From the NCBI RefSeq assembly GCF_014196745.1, contig NZ_JACIEH010000002.1, positions 806,383-870,382 on the forward strand: a stretch of DNA of 64,000 bases, given 5' to 3'. Within the stretch, counting starts at the first letter, position 1; each line of letters starts with the position of its first letter. Shown here one piece after another: positions 16,150 to 25,513 of this stretch. The position numbers were made by a program, and so were the translations under genes. The stretch is from Sphingomonas kyeonggiensis (lineage in GTDB: Bacteria; Pseudomonadota; Alphaproteobacteria; Sphingomonadales; Sphingomonadaceae). The notes beneath the pieces were generated by a model. It searched no databases. It saw nothing but the letters and a program-made list of their open reading frames with translations, and was not told the DNA's origin.

Positions 16150-17490
16150 ATGGCCGGAAATAACCGCGTCGCCTGGCGCGAGGGCATGTTCCTGCGGCCG
16201 CAGCATTTCCAGGCGCAGGACCGCTATATCGACGCGCTGGTGCGCGCCCGGGTGGGCAGCGTCTCGCCCTGGCCCTGGGGCTTTACCGAGCTGGTGATCG
16301 ACGAGGATCTGGCCAGCCTCGGCAAGTTCGGCGTGGTCCGCGCGACCGGGGTGCTGCCCGACGGCACGCCCTTCGCCATCCCCGACGACATGCCGCCGCC
16401 CGAACCGCTCGACGTGCCGGCCGAGGCGCGCGATTCGGTGATCTACCTGACGTTGCCGGCGCACCAGGACGGCGTCACCGAGTTCCGCGATGCCGAGACC
16501 AACGCGCTCGACGCGCGCTTCCTGGTCGACGAGCGCGAGACGGCCGACGCCTTTTCTGACGACCGCACCACCGAGGGCATCGACTATGGCCGGCCGAACC
16601 TGCGCTACGGCATATTGCGCGACCAGATCTATGGCCGGGTGACGCTCGGCGTCGTGCGGGTGCGCGAGGTCCACAACAAGCGCGTCATGTTCGACGACCG
16701 CTTCATCCCGCCGACGCTCGACAAGAACGCCTCGCAGCGCCTGCGCGGGGCGGTGACCGATATTCTCGGCCGCGCCGAGCAGCGCGCCGAGGAGCTGGCG
16801 ATCCGTGCGGTCGAGGCGACCGATGGCGGCGCCGAGACCTTCGGCAGCTTCCTGCTCCTCCAGTCGCTCAACCGCTGGGTGCCCGTACTCCAGCATGCCG
16901 AGCGGCTGCCGATGCTCCACCCCGAGCGGCTCTACGAGAATTTCGTCGCGATGGCCGGCGAGATCGCCACGATGATCCGCCCCGAGCGCAAGCCGCCGCC
17001 CTTGCCGCGCTACGATCACGAGCATCCCCAGACCTGCTTCGATCCGGTGCTCGACCTGCTCCAGTCGATGCTGGCGGCGGTGTTCGACCGCTCGGCGATC
17101 CAGCTCCCGCTCGATAATGCCGGGCCCGGCGCCTACGTCTCGAAGATCACCGACCACAACCTGTTCCAGAACGGCTATTTCTACCTCGCCGTCGCCGCCT
17201 CGGCGCCGTTGGAGGAGATACGCGGCCTCTTCCCCTCGGTCGCCAAGATCGGCGCGATCGGCAAGATGCGGCAGATCGTCGACAGCGCGCTGCCCGGCGT
17301 ACCGCTGCGCCACACCCCCACGCCGCCACCGCAGATCCGGGTGCTGCCCGGCTTCGTCTATTTCGAGCTCGACCGCGGCGCCGCCGACTGGCGCGACGTC
17401 ACCACTGCGCCGGCGCTCGGGCTGCACGTGGCGGGCGACTGGCCGCAGCTCAAGCTCGAACTGTGGTGCGTGAAGAGGTCCGGCCGATGA
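16150..17490 (+). CDS. tssK: T6SS baseplate protein TssK
   Basis: 446 residues from ATG 16150, which has AAGGAG six bases before it. The N-terminus NRVAWREGMFLRPQHFQAQ is the TssK hallmark, and the length matches the family. TssK links the baseplate to the TssL/TssM membrane complex on the cytoplasmic face. First gene of the first T6SS operon; its TGA overlaps the ATG of tssL (ATGA). Confidence 0.96.
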   Translation: MAGNNRVAWREGMFLRPQHFQAQDRYIDALVRARVGSVSPWPWGFTELVIDEDLASLGKFGVVRATGVLPDGTPFAIPDDMPPPEPLDVPAEARDSVIYLTLPAHQDGVTEFRDAETNALDARFLVDERETADAFSDDRTTEGIDYGRPNLRYGILRDQIYGRVTLGVVRVREVHNKRVMFDDRFIPPTLDKNASQRLRGAVTDILGRAEQRAEELAIRAVEATDGGAETFGSFLLLQSLNRWVPVLQHAERLPMLHPERLYENFVAMAGEIATMIRPERKPPPLPRYDHEHPQTCFDPVLDLLQSMLAAVFDRSAIQLPLDNAGPGAYVSKITDHNLFQNGYFYLAVAASAPLEEIRGLFPSVAKIGAIGKMRQIVDSALPGVPLRHTPTPPPQIRVLPGFVYFELDRGAADWRDVTTAPALGLHVAGDWPQLKLELWCVKRSGR

Positions 17491-18860
17491 CCAACGGCAA
17501 CGGAGATAATGGCGACGGCAACCGCACCGTCTTCCGCCCCTCGCCGTTGCAGGGGTTGCGCGGCAATGAGGGGCAGGGCGGCTATGATCCCGCTCCGCCG
17601 CTCTCGCGCACCGGCCAGGGCCAGCAGGGCGTCCGTCTCGATCCCTCGCGCCTGGCCGAGGACGACGTGCCCCGGCCCGCGAAACCGCGCGCCGTCCGCA
17701 ACGTCATGCTCACCGAGGCGGCGCCGGTGCTCGCGCTCGCCGCCGGCATCCGCTCGGGCCGGGTCCGCGCGCCGATGCCGCAGTTCCACCGCGAGGCGAC
17801 CCAGCTGATCGCCTCGTTCGAGCGCGCGATCGCCCAGCATTACCCCGAGGAAGTCCGCCAGCGCGCCAAGTATGCGGTCTGCGCGACGATCGACGACATC
17901 GCCCAGAACCTGCCCAATATCGGCACCGACGGCGCCGAATGGGCGCGCCGCTCGATGGTCGTCCAGTTCTTCCAGGAGAATATCGGCGGCGACCGCTTCT
18001 GGCAGCTCACCGACGACATGCTGCGCGCGCCGGCCGACAATCTCGACATCATCGAGCTCTACCATGCCTGCCTCGCCGCCGGGTTCGAGGGCCGCTTCCG
18101 GGTGATGCCCGACGGCAAGCGCCGGCTGCACGAGATCATGGCCAAGCTCCAGGGCGCGCTCACCCACACGCGGTCGCTCTCGCAGACCGAGCTGGTGCCG
18201 CATTGGCGCGGCGTTGCCGCACCACTCAAGCGCCTCGGCCTGTGGAACCTGATCGCGCTCGCCGCCGCCGGCGCCGCGGCGCTATTGCTACTCGTTTTCA
18301 TCATTCTGCGCCTGATCCTGATGTCGAGCGGCGAGGCGCCGTCCTCCGCGCTGGCCTCGGTCTCCCCCGGCGCCCCGCTGACCCTGTCGCGCCCCGCGGC
18401 CGCGCTCCCGTCCACCGGCAGCGCCCAGGCCGAGGGGCTGCGCAAATTCCTCGAGCCCGAGATCCGCGAGCATCTCGTCACCGTCGAGGAAGACGCCCAG
18501 ACCGTCCGCGTCCGCACCACGGTCGGCCAGCTCTTCCAGTCCGGCTCGGACCAGCTCGAAGCCGGTCGCGAGACGCTGTTCAGGCGGATCGGCGACGCGA
18601 TCGAGAAGGAGAAGGGCGCGGTCACGATCGAGGGCCATGCCGATAGCGACCGGGTCGCGACGCTGAGCTTCCCCGACAATATGGCGCTGTCCCAGGCGCG
18701 CGCCGAGACGGTCGGCACGATCATCCGCGCGTCGCTCAGCGACCCGAACCGCGTCACCACCAAGGGGCTCGGCGAAACCGTCCCGATCGCGTCGAACGAC
18801 ACGGCGGCAGGCAAATCGAAGAACCGGCGCGTCGAGATCATCGTGCCGCGGCGTTATTGA
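17487..18860 (+). CDS. tssL: T6SS membrane-complex protein TssL with OmpA-like extension
   Basis: 457 residues. ATG 17487 overlaps the tssK stop; GTG 17463 in the same frame is less likely. After a disordered N-terminus, residues 75-280 are a DotU/IcmH domain with a single membrane helix near 252-278 (LIALAAAGAAALLLLVFIIL). Residues about 340-455 are an OmpA-type peptidoglycan-binding domain (IEGHADSDRV, ALSQARAETV, NRRVEI). TssL sits in the inner membrane with TssM. The fused OmpA domain gives peptidoglycan anchoring that other systems obtain from TagL-type partners. Confidence 0.95.
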   Translation: MTNGNGDNGDGNRTVFRPSPLQGLRGNEGQGGYDPAPPLSRTGQGQQGVRLDPSRLAEDDVPRPAKPRAVRNVMLTEAAPVLALAAGIRSGRVRAPMPQFHREATQLIASFERAIAQHYPEEVRQRAKYAVCATIDDIAQNLPNIGTDGAEWARRSMVVQFFQENIGGDRFWQLTDDMLRAPADNLDIIELYHACLAAGFEGRFRVMPDGKRRLHEIMAKLQGALTHTRSLSQTELVPHWRGVAAPLKRLGLWNLIALAAAGAAALLLLVFIILRLILMSSGEAPSSALASVSPGAPLTLSRPAAALPSTGSAQAEGLRKFLEPEIREHLVTVEEDAQTVRVRTTVGQLFQSGSDQLEAGRETLFRRIGDAIEKEKGAVTIEGHADSDRVATLSFPDNMALSQARAETVGTIIRASLSDPNRVTTKGLGETVPIASNDTAAGKSKNRRVEIIVPRRY

Positions 18861-18874
18861 GCGGAGCAGAGCGA

Positions 18875-21800
18875 ATGCGTCGTCTCTTCAAGAACTGGTG
18901 GTTCGTCACCATCGCCTGCGCGCTGATCGTCGCGCTGCTGCTCGCGCTCGGCCTGCCGATCTTCGTCAAGTTCCTGCGCCCGCTCTGGGTGCGGATCCTG
19001 TGCGTGGTCGTGGTCGCGTCGATCTGGGGCCTGTTCGCGTATCTCCGCCATCGCCGGCACAAAAAGGCCGCCGATGCAATCGCCGCCGAACTCGCCGCGC
19101 CCGACCCGGCCGGCGAGGAGAGCAAGGCCCTCGGCCAGCGGATGCGCGAAGCCGTCGCCCAGCTGAAGTCCGCCTCGGGCAAGCAGCGCAACTATCTCTA
19201 CACGCGCCCCTGGTATGTGATCATCGGCCCGCCCGGCGCCGGCAAGACCACCGCCTTGCTCAACTCCGGCCTGCGCTTCCCCTTCGGCGACACCGCGATG
19301 AAGGGCGTGGGTGGCACCCGCAACCTGGATTTCTGGTTCGCCGACGAAGCGGTGATGGTCGACACCGCCGGCCGCTATACCACCCAGGATTCGGACTATC
19401 AGGTCGACAGCCGCGGCTGGACCTCGTTCCTGTCGCTGCTCAAGAAGAACCGCCCGCTCCAGCCGGTCAACGGCGTGATCGTCGCGATCGGCGTGGACGA
19501 GCTGCTCGCCAGCGATTGCGCGAAGATCGACGCGCACGCCGCCGCGGTCCGCCGCCGGCTGGTCGAGGTGCGCAAGACGCTCGAAGTCGCCGCCCCGATC
19601 TATGTCCTGCTCACCAAGGCGGACCTGCTCGCCGGCTTCACCGAATATTTCGATGATCTCGACGTCGAGGGCCGCCGCGCCGTGCTCGGCCACAGCTTCG
19701 ATCAGCCGCGCGGTCGCCCCAGCGCCGATGACGTCGCCAGCGCCTTCGACGAAGTCACCCAGGCCGTCGCGGATCGCCAGGCCAAGCGCCTCTTCGACGA
19801 AGTCGATCCGCTCCGCCGCGCGCTGCTGCTCGGCTTCCCCGCCCAGCTCGGCTCGCTCCGCGCCCGGGTCGCACGCTTCCTCGAAGGCGCCTTCACCAGC
19901 GGCGACGAGCCGAGCGGCCAGCTGCGCGGCTTCTACCTGACCAGCGGCGTCCAGCAGGGCGCGCCGCTCGACCGCATCCTGGCGGGCATGGCGGACATCT
20001 ATGACCGTCCCGCCCAGCCGGCGCAGGGCAGCGGCAGCTCGGGCCGTGCCTATTTCCTCAACCGGCTGCTCGGCGACGTCATGTTCGGCGAGGCCGGGCT
20101 GGTCACGATGGACCCCGCCGCCCGCCGCCGCCAGCGCGCCCGGCTGGTCGCGGGGCTGGTCGGAATCACCGCCGTCGTGCTGCTCACCTTCACCGCCTGG
20201 GGCGTCAGCTTCGCCAATAATCGCGGTTTCCAGAACGACCTGCTCGCCAAGACCGAAGCCGCGCGCGCCCAGTTCCGCGAAGCCGGCATCGACCTCCAGC
20301 AGGTCCGCGAAAGCGACGGCGACCTGCGCGCCGCGCTGCCCGGCCTCAACGCGCTGCGCACCCTGCCGCGTGGCTATGCCGATCGCCAGAAGGGCGGCCC
20401 GCCGCTGATGATGACCTTCGGCCTCTACGAAAGCGGCCTCAGCAGCCAGGCCGAGGAGACCTATCGCGAGGCGCTGCGCCGGGTGATGCTCCCCCGCCTG
20501 ATGCTGCGGATCGAGCAGTATATGCGCGGCCATGGCGGCGACGCGATGGCGCTTTACGAGCCGCTAAAGGTGTATCTGATGCTCGGCCAGCAGGGCCCGA
20601 TGGACGCCAAGACGGTCAAGCGCTGGATCACCACCGACTGGGCGACCGAAGTCTATCCGGGCTCGGACAGCAATGCCGAGCGCGGCCAGCTCGCCCGTCA
20701 CCTCGATGCGCTGCTCGAGGACAGGAACCTCGCCGGCGTCTGGGCCGATCGCAAGCCGCCGCTAGACGGCGCGCTCGTCGCCAGCGCCCGCGCCGCGATC
20801 GGCACCCTCTCGCTCGCCGACCGCGCCTATGCGGTGATGAAGCAGAAGGCGGCCACCGCCGGCGCCGATTGGGAAGCCGCCAATATCCTGTCGCAGGGCG
20901 ATGCCATCGCCTTTGCCGATCGCGAGAAGGTGCTGTCCACCCGCGTGCCCTATTTCTTCACCCGCGACGGGTTCGAGAAGAGCTATACGCTCGGCCTCGC
21001 CACCGTGCAGGAAGACCTGAAGCGCGATCTCTGGGTGCTCGGCGGCGATGCCGATACCGGCGGCGTGCGCGACGAGATGAGCAATATCCGCCCCGGCGTC
21101 GCAGGCCTCTATGCCAAGGACTATATCGCCGCCTGGGAAGGCGTGATCGCGGCGATGCAGCCGGCGGACTATTTCCGCGATCCCTCCGCGTTCGGCGCGA
21201 TGACCAAGAGCCCGTCGCCGATCAAGCGTGTGCTGCTCGAGTTGCGCAAGAACACCATCTTCGCCGGGGGTGCCCAGGCGGTCGGCAAGCGGGTCGTGCA
21301 GGACCGGATCAACCGCTCGCGCTTTGGCCGTTATGCCGGCGACGCCACCAATGGCCGTGCCGCGGGGCTCGATGCCGGCGAGGAGATCACCGCCTATTTC
21401 CAGCCGCTCCACGACTATGTCGGCGACGGCAAGGGCTCGGCCCCGATCGACGAGTTCGTCGCCGCGGTGAAGCAGGCCGGCCAGGCGGTGATCGCCGCCC
21501 AGTCGGTCGGCGGCGGCGGCGGATCGGATGCGACCCAGGCGCAAATGGCCACTGCCATGGCCTCGGTGAAGGCGGCCGCAGCGGGCGCACCGCCCCAGCT
21601 CCAGGGCTTCGTCAACGCCGCGGCCGGCGGCGGATCGGCGGCGCAGATCAGCGCTGCCAAGGGCGCCGTCTCCGAAGCCTATGCCCAGGCGGTCCTCCCG
21701 GCGTGCCAGGAGGTCGCGCAGGAGCATTTCCCTTTTTTCGGGGCCGCCGCGGCCAAGGATGCCCCGGCGGTTGATGTGCTCCGCGTGTTCGGCATGGGCG

Positions 21801-22348
21801 GCACGCTCGATGGCTTCGTCCAGCAGCGGCTGAAGCCGCTGATCGATACCAGCGGCCCGGTCTGGCGCTGGAAGCAGGACGATCCGATCGCGCGCACGCT
21901 CGATCCCGGTAGCCCCGAGCAGCTCGCCAAGGCCGCGCAGATCCGCGACCTGCTCGCCGGCGGCCTGCCGATCAAGGTGTCGATGGCGAGGTTCGGCCCC
22001 GGCGTCACCGCGGTCGAAGTCTCGAACGGAGGCTCCACCTACAAATTCGACGCGACCAACAACCTGCCCAAGCCCTTGCTCTGGTCGGTCTCGGGCGGCC
22101 TGCCCGAAGCTTCGGTTGTGTTCTACCAGGCCGATGGCAAGGAGTTGCGTCGCTTCGAGGCGGAGGGTCCCTGGGCGCTGTTCCGACTGATGGGCCAGGC
22201 GCAGGTGGAGAATGCCGGCGCCCAGGCGATCCGCGCCACCTTTGGCGAAGGCACCGGCAGCGCCACGCTGGCGATCCAGCTGCCCAGCCAGCGCAACCCG
22301 TTCAGCCGCGGCGACCTCTGGTCGTTCCGCTGCCCGGCGGCGCTATGA
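18875..22348 (+). CDS. tssM: T6SS inner-membrane protein TssM (IcmF)
   Basis: 1,157 residues from ATG 18875, which follows GCGGAGC; an in-frame TTG at 18857 overlaps the tssL stop and is the alternative. Two membrane helices lie at about 8-31 and 38-56, and a third at about 424-446. The cytoplasmic domain between them has a Walker A motif, GPPGAGKTT (Lys124), and VDTAGRY, so nucleotide binding is likely retained. The long C-terminal part is the periplasmic IcmF/VasK region, which normally docks to the TssJ lipoprotein; no TssJ was recognised here. Its stop overlaps the tagF start (ATGA). Confidence 0.96.
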   Translation: MRRLFKNWWFVTIACALIVALLLALGLPIFVKFLRPLWVRILCVVVVASIWGLFAYLRHRRHKKAADAIAAELAAPDPAGEESKALGQRMREAVAQLKSASGKQRNYLYTRPWYVIIGPPGAGKTTALLNSGLRFPFGDTAMKGVGGTRNLDFWFADEAVMVDTAGRYTTQDSDYQVDSRGWTSFLSLLKKNRPLQPVNGVIVAIGVDELLASDCAKIDAHAAAVRRRLVEVRKTLEVAAPIYVLLTKADLLAGFTEYFDDLDVEGRRAVLGHSFDQPRGRPSADDVASAFDEVTQAVADRQAKRLFDEVDPLRRALLLGFPAQLGSLRARVARFLEGAFTSGDEPSGQLRGFYLTSGVQQGAPLDRILAGMADIYDRPAQPAQGSGSSGRAYFLNRLLGDVMFGEAGLVTMDPAARRRQRARLVAGLVGITAVVLLTFTAWGVSFANNRGFQNDLLAKTEAARAQFREAGIDLQQVRESDGDLRAALPGLNALRTLPRGYADRQKGGPPLMMTFGLYESGLSSQAEETYREALRRVMLPRLMLRIEQYMRGHGGDAMALYEPLKVYLMLGQQGPMDAKTVKRWITTDWATEVYPGSDSNAERGQLARHLDALLEDRNLAGVWADRKPPLDGALVASARAAIGTLSLADRAYAVMKQKAATAGADWEAANILSQGDAIAFADREKVLSTRVPYFFTRDGFEKSYTLGLATVQEDLKRDLWVLGGDADTGGVRDEMSNIRPGVAGLYAKDYIAAWEGVIAAMQPADYFRDPSAFGAMTKSPSPIKRVLLELRKNTIFAGGAQAVGKRVVQDRINRSRFGRYAGDATNGRAAGLDAGEEITAYFQPLHDYVGDGKGSAPIDEFVAAVKQAGQAVIAAQSVGGGGGSDATQAQMATAMASVKAAAAGAPPQLQGFVNAAAGGGSAAQISAAKGAVSEAYAQAVLPACQEVAQEHFPFFGAAAAKDAPAVDVLRVFGMGGTLDGFVQQRLKPLIDTSGPVWRWKQDDPIARTLDPGSPEQLAKAAQIRDLLAGGLPIKVSMARFGPGVTAVEVSNGGSTYKFDATNNLPKPLLWSVSGGLPEASVVFYQADGKELRRFEAEGPWALFRLMGQAQVENAGAQAIRATFGEGTGSATLAIQLPSQRNPFSRGDLWSFRCPAAL

Positions 22349-22857
22349 GCGGGACGGTGAGTGGCGCCCGCCTGTTCGGCAAGCTGCCAGCGCATGGCGA
22401 TTTCGTCGCGCGCGGGCTCGGTGCGGCGGAGCGCGACGCGCTCGATGCCTGGCTGTCGGGCGAGATGCTCGCGGCGCGCGCGGCGCTCGGTAGTGATTTC
22501 GAGGAGCGCTATGACCGCGCGCCGCCCTGGCGCTTCGCCGGGCCGGACGGGGCCGGGGTGCTGGTCGCCTCGGTCGACGGGGTGGGGCGCCGCTTCCCGC
22601 TCTACCTGGCGCTGGCCGGCGCAGGCGACGACACGACCGAGCAGGTCGAGGATCTCGTCTACCGGGCGTTCGGTGAAGGCTGGGATGTGGATCGTCTGGT
22701 CGCGGAAGTTGGCACGCTCGTTCCGGCGGGCGAATCCGGCGCTTCGGCGTCGCGCTGGTGGACGCTTGGCGGCGAGGGCTTCATGCCTGCGTCCTGCGAG
22801 GGCGAGCGTCCTGAGGGATTGCTCGCCAAGATGTTGAGTTCCGAGGTGAATGCATGA
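22345..22857 (+). CDS. tagF: T6SS post-translational repressor TagF
   Basis: 170 residues. The N-terminus LFGKLPAHGDFVARGL is the diagnostic TagF pattern. The start overlaps the tssM stop by 4 bases and its own stop overlaps pppA by 4 bases, so tssM-tagF-pppA are translationally coupled. In Pseudomonas and Agrobacterium TagF holds the system off by a route separate from threonine phosphorylation, through Fha. In Agrobacterium TagF and PppA are one polypeptide; here they are adjacent genes. Confidence 0.92.
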   Translation: MSGTVSGARLFGKLPAHGDFVARGLGAAERDALDAWLSGEMLAARAALGSDFEERYDRAPPWRFAGPDGAGVLVASVDGVGRRFPLYLALAGAGDDTTEQVEDLVYRAFGEGWDVDRLVAEVGTLVPAGESGASASRWWTLGGEGFMPASCEGERPEGLLAKMLSSEVNA

Positions 22858-23615
22858 GCGCGCAGCTGCGTCTCGACGGGGTGGGCGGCACCCATGTCGG
22901 CCGGGTCCGGACCAATAATGAGGACAGCTATGCCGTCCGCCCCGAACTCGCCTTCTGGTCCGTAGCAGACGGTATGGGCGGGCATGAGAACGGCGAATGG
23001 GCGTCGTCCGCGCTGACCGAGGCTGTGGACGCGCTCGACCTGCCCGCGGATTTCGACCAGGCCTGCACCGCGATCGCCGACATGATCCATGCGACCAATG
23101 CCCGCATCCACGAAGAGGCGGTGCAGCGCGGCATCCAGATGGGCTCTACCTTCGTCGCGCTCCATTTCAACGAAACCGCCTTCGCTTTGTTCTGGGTGGG
23201 GGACAGCCGCGGCTATGTGCTGCGCGACGGCGTGCTCCACCAGCTCACCCGCGACCACAGCCAGGTCCAGGCGATGGTCGATCGCGGGCTGATCCGGCCG
23301 GAAGAGGCAGCAGGCCATCCGATGTCGCATGTCCTCGCGCGTGCCGTGGGGGCGCAGAGCGAGGTCGAGGTCGATGTCATCGTCGATCAGGCGCAGCCGG
23401 AGGACGTGTTCCTGCTGTGCAGCGACGGCCTCACCAACCGCGTCTCCGATGCCGAGATCGCCGAGGCGCTGGACGGGCACGGCCACCGGGAAGCGCTGGA
23501 CTGGCTGATCGCGCTCACCCTGGAACGCGGCGCGCCGGACAATGTCACGGCGGTCATCGTCGGCGTCAGCGAAACAACCCAGCTAAGCTTTGCCTCTACC
23601 GGTATGGCGCGATGA
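22854..23615 (+). CDS. pppA: PP2C-type Ser/Thr phosphatase PppA
   Basis: 253 residues. Metal-binding motifs of the PP2C family are intact: NEDSY (Asp24), VADGMGG (Asp39-Gly40), LCSDGLTN and PDNVT near the C-terminus. PppA dephosphorylates Fha/TagH and so turns T6SS firing off, opposing PpkA. There is no signal or membrane helix. It overlaps both neighbours by 4 bases, which would fix the phosphatase:kinase ratio. Confidence 0.94.
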   Translation: MSAQLRLDGVGGTHVGRVRTNNEDSYAVRPELAFWSVADGMGGHENGEWASSALTEAVDALDLPADFDQACTAIADMIHATNARIHEEAVQRGIQMGSTFVALHFNETAFALFWVGDSRGYVLRDGVLHQLTRDHSQVQAMVDRGLIRPEEAAGHPMSHVLARAVGAQSEVEVDVIVDQAQPEDVFLLCSDGLTNRVSDAEIAEALDGHGHREALDWLIALTLERGAPDNVTAVIVGVSETTQLSFASTGMAR

Positions 23616-25513
23616 GCGACCCGAAGGACGATCCCAAGACGGTGTTCGTGCCGTCCACGCCCGAGCCGGCGCCTGAACCGGCGCCCGAACCGGCGACTGC
23701 GTTCCAGCCGGGCGCTCCGGCCGAGCCCGCCACCGAGTTCCAGCCCGGTGGCGCGGGGACCGGCTTCGCGCCGCGCGGCGAGGGGACGACGATCCAGGTC
23801 GGCGACGTGCTCAACCACCTGTTCGAAGTGAAGCGCTTCATCGCCCGGGGCGGAATGGGCGAGGTTTTCGAGGGTGTGAACATCAACACCGACGAGCGCG
23901 TCGCGATAAAGGTGATGCTCCCCGCGCTCGCCAAGGATCCGAACGTCGTGTCGATGTTCCGGCGCGAGGCGCAAACTTTGCGCCGGCTGCGGCATGATGC
24001 GCTGGTCCACTACATCGTGCTCGCTGAGGAGCCGCAGCTCGGCGTGCTCTACATCGTCACCGAATTCATCGACGGTGCAAACTTGTCGCTCCAGATGAGA
24101 CAGTTGAGTCCACAACAGGATGAACTGGTCGCGTTGTTGAAGCGCCTGGCCGCCGGACTCGACACCGCGCACCGCCTTGGCGCCATCCACCGCGACATCG
24201 CACCCGACAATATCCTGCTCGAGGACGGCAAGCTCGACCGCGCAAAGATCATCGACTTCGGGATCGCAAAGGAGATGGATCCCGGCACCGCGACGATCGT
24301 CGGGGAGGGGTTCGCGGGCAAGCTCAACTATGTTGCCCCCGAGCAGCTCGGCGACTTCGGGAGGTCGATCGGTCCGTGGACCGACGTCTACAGCCTCGCC
24401 CTGGTGATCCTCGCCCTGGCCCAGCGCGGCGACGTGAAGATGGGCGGCTCGCTGGTCGATGCGGTCGACAAGCGCCGGGCGGGTCCGGACCTGAGCGCGG
24501 TCGAGGAGCCCCTGCGCGGGGTGCTGGCCAGGATGCTCGCCCCCGATCCGGCCCAGCGCCTCCCGTCGATGGAGGCGGTGCTGGCCGAGGTGGCGAAGAT
24601 CGAGGCCGTAACCTCTTCAAAAGCCGACCCGAAACGCTGGTGGCTGATCGGCGGCGGGGTCGGAGCGCTGGCGGTGGTGCTGGCCGGTGCGGGCCTGATG
24701 CTGACGCCGCGCGGGCCGGCGCCCACGAAGACCGAGACTGCCACCGCCGCCTCGAACGATCCCGTTCAGCTCGCTCGCGCGGCCATCGACGCGGCGCTGC
24801 CGTCGGTCGGCTGCACCTGGCTGCAGATCGTCGAGGTGACGCCGGGCAAGCCCGGGCCGATCGCCAAGCTGACGGGTGTCGCGGGCAACCCCTCCGCGGC
24901 GCAGAACGAGATTTCCCAGGTACTTGCCCAGCGCAAGATCGAGGGCGCGAGCATCGATTTCAGCGAAGTCGCCCAGATCACCCAATCGGGCTGTGCTGCG
25001 CTCGACACCTATCGCCAGGTCCGCGCGCCGGACTCGCACCAGCTCGGCGTGCCCCAGCGCAAGTTCGAGATGCGGATGCAGCCGGCGGATCCGTCGCTGA
25101 GCGGCTATCCCGGCGAGAATGCCGCGAACGTCGTCCTGCAGATCGCCATCGCCAATCCCAAGGACGATATCGCGCTGATCGGGCTCGAGCCCTCGGGCGT
25201 GATCGATCCGGAATTCTCGGGCCCCGGCACCGGCGTGTTGGGCCGCGACGGGCTGAAGAAGCTGGCCGGGCAGACCCGGATGGTCACCGATCGCGGGGGC
25301 GACCGCTTCCAGATCCAGCTCGACGTCAACCATCCCGGCTGGTCGGGCGTGCTCATGATCAGCGGAAAGGGACCGTTCGACCAGACGCTGATCGCCCCGC
25401 CGCTGGGCGGGCGTGGGCCGGAATGGACGAACAAGTTCGTCTCCCAGGCGGCTGCGAACGGCTGGCAGACCCAGATGGTGTGGTTCAAGGTGGTGGACGA
25501 GCTGAAGGAGTGA
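23612..25513 (+). CDS. ppkA: Transmembrane Ser/Thr kinase PpkA
   Basis: 633 residues from ATG 23612, overlapping pppA by 4 bases. A Pro/Glu repeat (PEPAPEPAPEP) and two FQPG elements fill the first 55 residues. The kinase domain at about 65-330 has ARGGMGEVF, VAIK (Lys100), IHRDIAPDN (Asp195, Asn200), DFG (Asp215) and APE. One membrane helix lies at 343-364 (WWLIGGGVGALAVVLAGAGL), followed by a ~270-residue periplasmic part that could sense a signal; I do not recognise a VWA domain there, unlike Pseudomonas PpkA. It would phosphorylate TagH. Its TGA directly abuts the convergent tagH stop (TGATCA). Confidence 0.94.
   Translation: MSDPKDDPKTVFVPSTPEPAPEPAPEPATAFQPGAPAEPATEFQPGGAGTGFAPRGEGTTIQVGDVLNHLFEVKRFIARGGMGEVFEGVNINTDERVAIKVMLPALAKDPNVVSMFRREAQTLRRLRHDALVHYIVLAEEPQLGVLYIVTEFIDGANLSLQMRQLSPQQDELVALLKRLAAGLDTAHRLGAIHRDIAPDNILLEDGKLDRAKIIDFGIAKEMDPGTATIVGEGFAGKLNYVAPEQLGDFGRSIGPWTDVYSLALVILALAQRGDVKMGGSLVDAVDKRRAGPDLSAVEEPLRGVLARMLAPDPAQRLPSMEAVLAEVAKIEAVTSSKADPKRWWLIGGGVGALAVVLAGAGLMLTPRGPAPTKTETATAASNDPVQLARAAIDAALPSVGCTWLQIVEVTPGKPGPIAKLTGVAGNPSAAQNEISQVLAQRKIEGASIDFSEVAQITQSGCAALDTYRQVRAPDSHQLGVPQRKFEMRMQPADPSLSGYPGENAANVVLQIAIANPKDDIALIGLEPSGVIDPEFSGPGTGVLGRDGLKKLAGQTRMVTDRGGDRFQIQLDVNHPGWSGVLMISGKGPFDQTLIAPPLGGRGPEWTNKFVSQAAANGWQTQMVWFKVVDELKE

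Noticed and set aside
22997..25513. Apparent PppA-region to PpkA fusion of 838 residues
   Set aside because: The upstream part is Arg-rich out-of-frame pppA sequence. PpkA starts cleanly at ATG 23612 with a 4-base overlap.
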